Assembly (NCBI GenBank): GCA_964496755.1
Contig: CAZCBD010000091.1
Location: 1-10,621, forward strand
DNA length: 10,621 nucleotides
Direction of reading: 5' to 3'
DNA from: CAZCBD01 sp964496755
GTDB taxonomy: Bacteria; Bacteroidota; Ignavibacteria; Ignavibacteriales; Melioribacteraceae
In this document: in pieces, positions 6,308 through 10,621 of the stretch
Layout of the letters: the number at the start of each line of letters is the position of its first letter
Position numbering within the stretch: the stretch's first letter is position 1
The notes under the pieces: generated by a model
The model's input: only the letters and a program-made list of their open reading frames with translations
Database searches by the model: none
What the model was told of the DNA's origin: nothing
Made by a program: the position numbers and the translations under genes

Positions 6308-6311
6308 GGTG
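6306..6311 (+). promoter_or_regulatory. Shine-Dalgarno-like AAGGTG for flgI
   Basis: AAGGTG begins within the flgH stop codon and lies five bases before the flgI ATG, which supports both the start at 6317 and coupling of the two ring genes. Confidence 0.5.
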
Positions 6312-6316
6312 TAAAG

Positions 6317-7414
6317 ATGAAAAAGGTACTTTTTTTAATTTTAATTGCAGCAGAAATTTTGTTTTCTGCAGAACTTTTATTTGCTCAGCGAATAAAAGAC
6401 ATATCCTATTTTAAGGGATTGAATACCGAACAATTAATAGGTTATGGTTTGGTTACAGGGCTTTCCGGAACCGGTGATAGCCACAGAGCAACATTTACAG
6501 TGCAATCCGTAATAAATATGATGAAAAAATTCGGAATTAATACACCCAATGTAAATATGCGAACAAGAAATGTTGCTGCTGTAATGGTTACTGCTAAATT
6601 AAATAATTTACTGAAACCGGGTGCCGAGTTTGATGTTACCGTTTCTTCGCTTGGTGATGCTACAAGTTTGATGGGAGGTACTCTGATTTATACTATACTT
6701 ACTAAAGAAGGAAGTATAGTGGCAACGGCTCAAGGCCCGATATCCGTTGGCGGTTATGATATTAATACAAGCTCCGGCGGAAGAATCGTAAAAAATCATG
6801 CAACTACCGGCAGAATTCCCGGAGGCGGAATTGTGCGAAACGAAATACCCGGAGTAAATCTGGATCCGGCAAATTTAAGTGTGATTTTAAGAAATCCGGA
6901 TTTTACTACTGCTAATAATGTTGCAAATGCAATAAATACTTTATTAGGTGCCAATACTGCAAAAGCAATTGATGCAACCGAAATAAAAATTACCGTACCG
7001 GCAGCACAACAAAATAATTTGCCCGCATTTTTAGCCCAAATAGAGGGCATTCAAGTTCAAAGCGATGTAATAGCTAAAGTTGTTTTAAACGAAAGAACCG
7101 GAACCATTGTGGCGGGTGAAAATGTAAAGATTTTACCTGTTACAATTTCCCACGGAAGTTTAAGTATAAACATAAAATCGTTTCCTATAATTTCGCAACC
7201 AAATGCATTTTCACAGGGGGAAACAGCTTTCTTTAATAATTTGGTTCCCACTGCAAAGGAAAATGAAAGCAAAGCAGTTTCGATTAGTGCAACTAACGTT
7301 CAAGAAGTGGCAACGGCATTAAATGATTTAAAAATCTCGCCCCGTGATATTATAGCGGTATTTCAAGCTCTTAAAGAAGCGGGAGCATTAATTGCAGAAC
7401 TAATTATAATTTAA
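6317..7414 (+). CDS. flgI: Flagellar P-ring protein FlgI
   Basis: FlgI forms the periplasmic P ring around the rod in the peptidoglycan layer. The protein is full length at 365 residues. The signal peptide ends LLFA|Q (cleavage after Ala23), and mature FlgI starts at the expected RIKDISYFKGLNTEQLIGYG. Further family landmarks in order are LVTGLSGTGDSHRATFTVQS, RNVAAVMVTAKL, FDVTVSSLGDATSLMGGTLI, ATAQGPISVGGY, GRIPGGGIVRNEIPG, VVLNERTGTIVAGENVKILP and the invariant end ISPRDIIAVFQALKEAGALI. The mature protein contains no Cys, unlike FlgI proteins stabilised by a disulfide. It lies between flgH and flgJ, with the FlgA chaperone gene two genes upstream. Confidence 0.98.
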   Translation: MKKVLFLILIAAEILFSAELLFAQRIKDISYFKGLNTEQLIGYGLVTGLSGTGDSHRATFTVQSVINMMKKFGINTPNVNMRTRNVAAVMVTAKLNNLLKPGAEFDVTVSSLGDATSLMGGTLIYTILTKEGSIVATAQGPISVGGYDINTSSGGRIVKNHATTGRIPGGGIVRNEIPGVNLDPANLSVILRNPDFTTANNVANAINTLLGANTAKAIDATEIKITVPAAQQNNLPAFLAQIEGIQVQSDVIAKVVLNERTGTIVAGENVKILPVTISHGSLSINIKSFPIISQPNAFSQGETAFFNNLVPTAKENESKAVSISATNVQEVATALNDLKISPRDIIAVFQALKEAGALIAELIII

Positions 7415-7431
7415 TAGTAAATAGTTTAACG

Positions 7432-8226
7432 ATGAATAATTTAAGTTTAAAAATATCGAATCCTGCCAAGCATATGTCGGCACCGAAAATTCAAAAGTTT
7501 TCTGAATCGGAAAAAATGCGTATTGCAAAAGCCGCAAAGGATTTTGAAAGTTTGATGACTTCGATGATGTTAAAAAGTATGAATAAAACTACGGGCGGAT
7601 TATTTGGAAAGAATAATTATGGCGGTGATATTTTAGATACGGTTTTTGAAAGTCAAATAGCCCAACACATGACTGCTAAAAAAGGTATGGGCATAGCCGA
7701 TGTAATTTTTAAAAATATGACCGGTGAAAATTTGGCCGAACAATTAATGAAAATGGAATTGAAAAATGCACAAGCAAATAAATTTTTAAATCATAATAAT
7801 CGTAAAAAATTGCAACCCAGCTTGCAGGCAAAGGATAGATTAAAAACTTATGAAAATATTATTATAGATGCTGCAAATAAATATGACGTTGACCATAAGT
7901 TGATAAAATCCATAATTTTAACAGAATCGGCTGCAAACGAAAAAGCTGTTTCGAAAGCAAATGCAAAAGGTTTAATGCAACTAATGGATTCTACCGCTAC
8001 ATATTTGGGGGTAAAGGATTCTTTTGATCCGAAGCAGAACATTGAAGGTGGCACTAAATACTTTGCCGAGCTGTTTCGAAAATATGATGGTGATGTTAAA
8101 AAAGCCTTGGCAGCTTATAATGCCGGTCCGGCAAATGTTGAAAAATATAATGGAATTCCTCCATTTAAAGAAACTCAAAATTACGTTAAACGTGTATTGA
8201 GTTATTTCGAAAACATGGATATTTAA
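7432..8226 (+). CDS. flgJ: FlgJ rod cap fused to an SLT lytic transglycosylase domain
   Basis: The protein has 264 residues, two domains and no signal peptide, so it is probably exported by the flagellar type III system. Residues about 25-100 are the rod-binding (FlgJ N-terminal) domain: RIAKAAKDFESLMTSMMLKS, GLFGKNNYGGDIL and AQHMTAKKGMGIADVIF. A Lys/Asn-rich linker (about 101-137) leads to a family 1 lytic transglycosylase (SLT) domain, about 140-262. Visible there are Glu165 in LTES (expected catalytic acid), GLMQLMDSTATYLGV (180 onward), FDPKQNIEGGTKYF, ALAAYNAGPANVEKY (227 onward) and PPFKETQNYVKRVL. The domain would cleave peptidoglycan glycan strands to let the rod through. In Salmonella FlgJ the C-terminal enzyme is instead a glucosaminidase. 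All recognisable SLT motifs are intact, so I expect activity. Stop codons in other frames crowd the 17-base gap after flgI. Confidence 0.96.
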   Translation: MNNLSLKISNPAKHMSAPKIQKFSESEKMRIAKAAKDFESLMTSMMLKSMNKTTGGLFGKNNYGGDILDTVFESQIAQHMTAKKGMGIADVIFKNMTGENLAEQLMKMELKNAQANKFLNHNNRKKLQPSLQAKDRLKTYENIIIDAANKYDVDHKLIKSIILTESAANEKAVSKANAKGLMQLMDSTATYLGVKDSFDPKQNIEGGTKYFAELFRKYDGDVKKALAAYNAGPANVEKYNGIPPFKETQNYVKRVLSYFENMDI

Positions 8227-8241
8227 AATCGAGTAAATAAA

Positions 8242-8694
8242 ATGAAAACTGAAAACTTACAAAACGTGCTTACAGAACTTTATAAAAAACTTTCAACTCT
8301 AAAAGAAATTGCTCAAAAAAAACAGAGAGCTTTAATTGAAAGAAATCTTAAAAATCTGGAAGAAGGAATAAATGCCGAAAGCAACTTGTTGCCGATTATT
8401 ACTCAGCTGGAAAATGCACGACAAAAGGAAATGTTTGCTTTGCTTGCCGATCTAGGATTGAATAATCCGAAAGTAAAGTTTAGTGAGTTTTTGGAAATAA
8501 TTTCTTCCGAAATTACTGACGATGAAAAAAAATATTTGAGCAAGATTAATCTGAAAATAAAAAACTTTGTAACAGAGTTGGCCAGGCTTAATAGCCAAAA
8601 TCTTTTTTTAATAAAACATTCTCAAAAGTTTATTGACGATATGATTATTGCTTTACTTGGAAAAGAAAAAAAAATATTAGATAGAAGAGTCTAA
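8242..8694 (+). CDS. flgN: Flagellar export chaperone FlgN
   Basis: FlgN is a cytoplasmic chaperone that binds FlgK and FlgL and delivers them to the export gate. The protein is small, all helical and 150 residues long, the usual size. Its heptad-rich pattern fits the family: LTELYKKLSTLKEIAQKKQR, then ALIERNLKNLEEGINAESNL and LENARQKEMFALLADLGL, where the 'E..ll..l..le..R......la..lg' spacing is typical. The last helix carries LARLNSQNLFLIKHSQKFID, the common 'lN..N..Li..sl.fi' end. The position right before flgK and flgL agrees with the function. No flgM gene for the anti-sigma factor lies on either side, although flgM often precedes flgN. A run of nine A residues lies close to the 3' end (8666-8674). 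The stop is one base before the flgK ATG. Confidence 0.88.
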   Translation: MKTENLQNVLTELYKKLSTLKEIAQKKQRALIERNLKNLEEGINAESNLLPIITQLENARQKEMFALLADLGLNNPKVKFSEFLEIISSEITDDEKKYLSKINLKIKNFVTELARLNSQNLFLIKHSQKFIDDMIIALLGKEKKILDRRV

Positions 8695-8695
8695 A

Positions 8696-10054
8696 ATGAG
8701 TGTTAATAAATTACTTGATATAACTTCAAAAAGTTTGCTTTCTTATCAGAGAGCTTTGGATGTAACTGCCCATAATATTTCGAATGTTAACAGTGAACAT
8801 TACAGTAGGCAAAGAGTTTTATTTTCAACCGAACGACCGGATAAAATCGGAAATCTTTCAATAGGTTCGGGAGTAAAAATCGACGACGTAGAACGAGTTA
8901 AAAATCAAATACTCGATTTGCAATTAACAAAGTATAATCAGGATTATGCATATTCGAGTGAAAGAGCTTCAATATTAAAAAACCTCGAAACACTTTATGC
9001 CGAACCTTCCGAGCTTGGGTTGTCAACATTAATTAATAAATTTTTTGATTCTTGGGATAAACTTTCTGTAGATCCTACATCTATTCCCTTAAGAAATGAT
9101 ATTGTGAATTCTGCTCAAAAGTTATCTCAACAATTGTATAATATTCAATCGGGTTATGACAAAGTTAAATCCGATATTAAATCTCAAGCACAAGATACAG
9201 TAAGCCTTATTAACAGTTACACAAAACAATTGTACGAAATAAATAAAGAGATTTATACTTCCGGAGCAGTAGGGCGAGGCACTAATGATTTGCTTGATGA
9301 GCGTGACAAAATCATTCAACAACTTAGTGAACTTGTAAACGTAAATGTAAACTACGGCGAAGAGGGTACGGCAAACGTTTCAATTGGAGGTTCTTTTGCT
9401 GTTGATAGAAAAGTTTATACAACATACGTATTGAATGAGGAAAATGGTAAGCTCGTAATGCGTCCGGATGCAGAGTCGGGTGCAGTTTCATTGCAGGGTG
9501 GGAAATTAAAAGCATATTCGGATATTTTCGGGAAAATAATTCCCGACCATAAAGCAAAACTCGATACAATTGCTCAGACAATTATGAATGAAGTAAACGC
9601 TGTTCATAAAACGGGCTATTCCATTCATTCAACGCCGCAAACCGGCATTGATTTTTTCTCGAGTTATCAAAACGGAAACTTGAAAATTAATTCCGATATT
9701 CTAAATGATGTGAAAATGATAGCTGTTTCCGCTGATGGTACAAACGGAAATAACGAGATTGCTTTGCAATTGTCTGCAATTAAAAGCAAACAATTAATTA
9801 ATGGATTAACTATTTCACAAAAATATAGTCAAGATGTAAGTGAAATGGGAAATGATATAAAAGCTTACGAAGATTCTGCCGCGGCAGTTGATTTGGTTGT
9901 GCAAAAATTAAAACAACAAAAAGCGGAATATTCCGGTGTTTCGGTTGATGAAGAAATGGTTAATGTAATTAAATTTCAGCGTTCATATAATGCGGCCGCA
10001 AAATTAATTCAAGTGGCGGATCAGGTTTTTCAAACATTAATTGACATGGCATAA
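8696..10054 (+). CDS. flgK: Hook-filament junction protein FlgK (HAP1)
   Basis: FlgK is the first hook-associated protein, placed on the hook tip before FlgL and the filament. The protein has 452 residues, about 100 shorter than Salmonella FlgK, so the outer variable domain is reduced. The N terminus KSLLSYQRALDVTAHNISNV and then NSEHYSRQRV is the rod/hook-type signature. The middle has LSTLINKFFDSWDKLSVDPT and PLRNDIVNSAQKL, typical of 'l...ff.a~~~ls~~P~~~a~R~~vl~~a~~L', and then NDLLDERDKIIQQLSELVNV. The C-terminal helix has SVDEEMVNVIKFQRSYNAAA and ends in LIQVADQVFQTLIDMA. No signal peptide is present, as expected for a type III substrate. It starts one base after flgN, whose product should chaperone it, and is two bases from flgL. 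Confidence 0.97.
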   Translation: MSVNKLLDITSKSLLSYQRALDVTAHNISNVNSEHYSRQRVLFSTERPDKIGNLSIGSGVKIDDVERVKNQILDLQLTKYNQDYAYSSERASILKNLETLYAEPSELGLSTLINKFFDSWDKLSVDPTSIPLRNDIVNSAQKLSQQLYNIQSGYDKVKSDIKSQAQDTVSLINSYTKQLYEINKEIYTSGAVGRGTNDLLDERDKIIQQLSELVNVNVNYGEEGTANVSIGGSFAVDRKVYTTYVLNEENGKLVMRPDAESGAVSLQGGKLKAYSDIFGKIIPDHKAKLDTIAQTIMNEVNAVHKTGYSIHSTPQTGIDFFSSYQNGNLKINSDILNDVKMIAVSADGTNGNNEIALQLSAIKSKQLINGLTISQKYSQDVSEMGNDIKAYEDSAAAVDLVVQKLKQQKAEYSGVSVDEEMVNVIKFQRSYNAAAKLIQVADQVFQTLIDMA

Positions 10055-10056
10055 AA

Positions 10057-10621
10057 ATGAGAGTAACAGACAGATCCTTGCAGGATTCATACTTAATCAG
10101 CATGAAAATTGCAAAAGAAAGATTAATTGATGTGCAGCAAAAAGTTGCAAGTCAGAAAAAAGTGCTTAAACCATCGGATTCTCCATTGGCCAATTCCAAA
10201 ATTATGAGATTTAGTAATGAAATTGATAGTTTGGCAAAATATCAGTCTAACATTGCCGACGGAAAATCGATATTGGAAAATTCAATTAGTGCCATGACGG
10301 GTATTCAAAAGGAAATGCAAAGCTTACAAGTTGAATTAACCTCATTAAATAACGCAACGGCAACACCGGTATTAAATACCTATGCGGATAAGATTGATCA
10401 AAGTCTGAAAATAATTTTGGATTATGCTAATTATGATTTTAAAGGGAATTATTTATTTTCCGGAACAGACCAAAATGGAAAACCCTTTGGATTTAACGGA
10501 GCAGAAACAGCAGTTGAAATGAAATTGAATGATATTGGTGGTATTCAAAAAATAAATATTTCAAATACCGCTCAAGAGCAGATTAACGTATCGGGGGAAC
10601 AATTATTTATGCCTGTTATTA
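10057..10621 (+). CDS. flgL: Hook-filament junction protein FlgL (HAP3), 3' end cut by window
   Basis: The frame opens with ATG two bases after the flgK stop and stays open to the window edge, giving 188 codons. It begins MRVTDRSLQDSYLISMKIAK, and MRVT is the usual FlgL start. It continues with LIDVQQKVASQKKVLKPSDS and PLANSKIM, matching the flagellin/FlgL 'l..lq.qlssGkri..PSDdPvaa' element, although the usual Gly is replaced (SQKKVLK). YQSNIADGKSILE and the NYDFKGNYLFSGTDQNGKPF stretch match the FlgL 'An....G.YlFsGt.....PF' signature, which separates it from flagellin. It is the second junction protein and a FlgN client. The missing part would be the outer domain's end and the C-terminal coiled-coil helix. 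Confidence 0.95.
   Translation, partial: MRVTDRSLQDSYLISMKIAKERLIDVQQKVASQKKVLKPSDSPLANSKIMRFSNEIDSLAKYQSNIADGKSILENSISAMTGIQKEMQSLQVELTSLNNATATPVLNTYADKIDQSLKIILDYANYDFKGNYLFSGTDQNGKPFGFNGAETAVEMKLNDIGGIQKINISNTAQEQINVSGEQLFMPVI

Noticed and set aside
6796..7050. 84-codon minus-strand frame opposite flgI
   Set aside because: It is fully covered by conserved flgI coding sequence on the + strand. No ribosome binding site or domain is visible, and the same holds for the other minus-strand frames opposite flgH, flgJ and flgK.
8227..8241. Missing flgM between flgJ and flgN
   Set aside because: Only 15 bases are available, so flgM is not here. The anti-sigma gene may lie elsewhere in the genome, so absence from this window says little.

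Overview
This window is AT-rich (GC roughly one third by eye). It reads as the middle of a flagellar operon from a Gram-negative, outer-membrane bacterium, since both the P ring (FlgI) and the L ring (FlgH) are encoded. Every supported gene is on the + strand. Gaps between genes run from a few bases of overlap to 63 bases, and no stretch over 300 bases lacks a gene. Three secreted proteins have signal peptides ending in Ala followed by Gln (SA|QQ, FA|QN, FA|QR), the 'Q-rule' reported for Bacteroidota. Most starts lack a strong Shine-Dalgarno. Together with flagella, this suggests a motile lineage of the Bacteroidota/Ignavibacteriota group. That placement is an inference, not a proof.

Layout. 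Positions 2-118 hold the last codons of an unidentified gene. Immediately after it, a GTG start opens a 433-residue GAF plus histidine-kinase-like protein that has lost the phospho-acceptor His and the recognisable ATP-binding motifs. Three poorly conserved genes follow: a Lys-rich bitopic membrane protein, a probable FliK-type hook-length control protein, and a 66-residue protein. The conserved block is then flgF-flgG-flgA-flgH-flgI-flgJ-flgN-flgK-flgL, with flgL cut by the window end.

How the genes work together. FlgF and FlgG build the proximal and distal rod. FlgA helps assemble the FlgI P ring in the periplasm, and FlgH forms the L ring. FlgJ caps the growing rod and here carries a fused lytic transglycosylase that would open the peptidoglycan. 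FlgN is the export chaperone for FlgK and FlgL, which join hook to filament. The FliK-like protein would set hook length. The pseudokinase and the two small proteins are the parts without a textbook role.

The most notable points are the kinase-dead GAF/HK protein, a FlgH without a lipobox cysteine, the FlgJ-SLT fusion, and three short tandem duplications (18, 15 and 18 bases) that sit exactly on gene starts or stops. I see no RNA genes, mobile elements, CRISPR, or convincing promoters or terminators.
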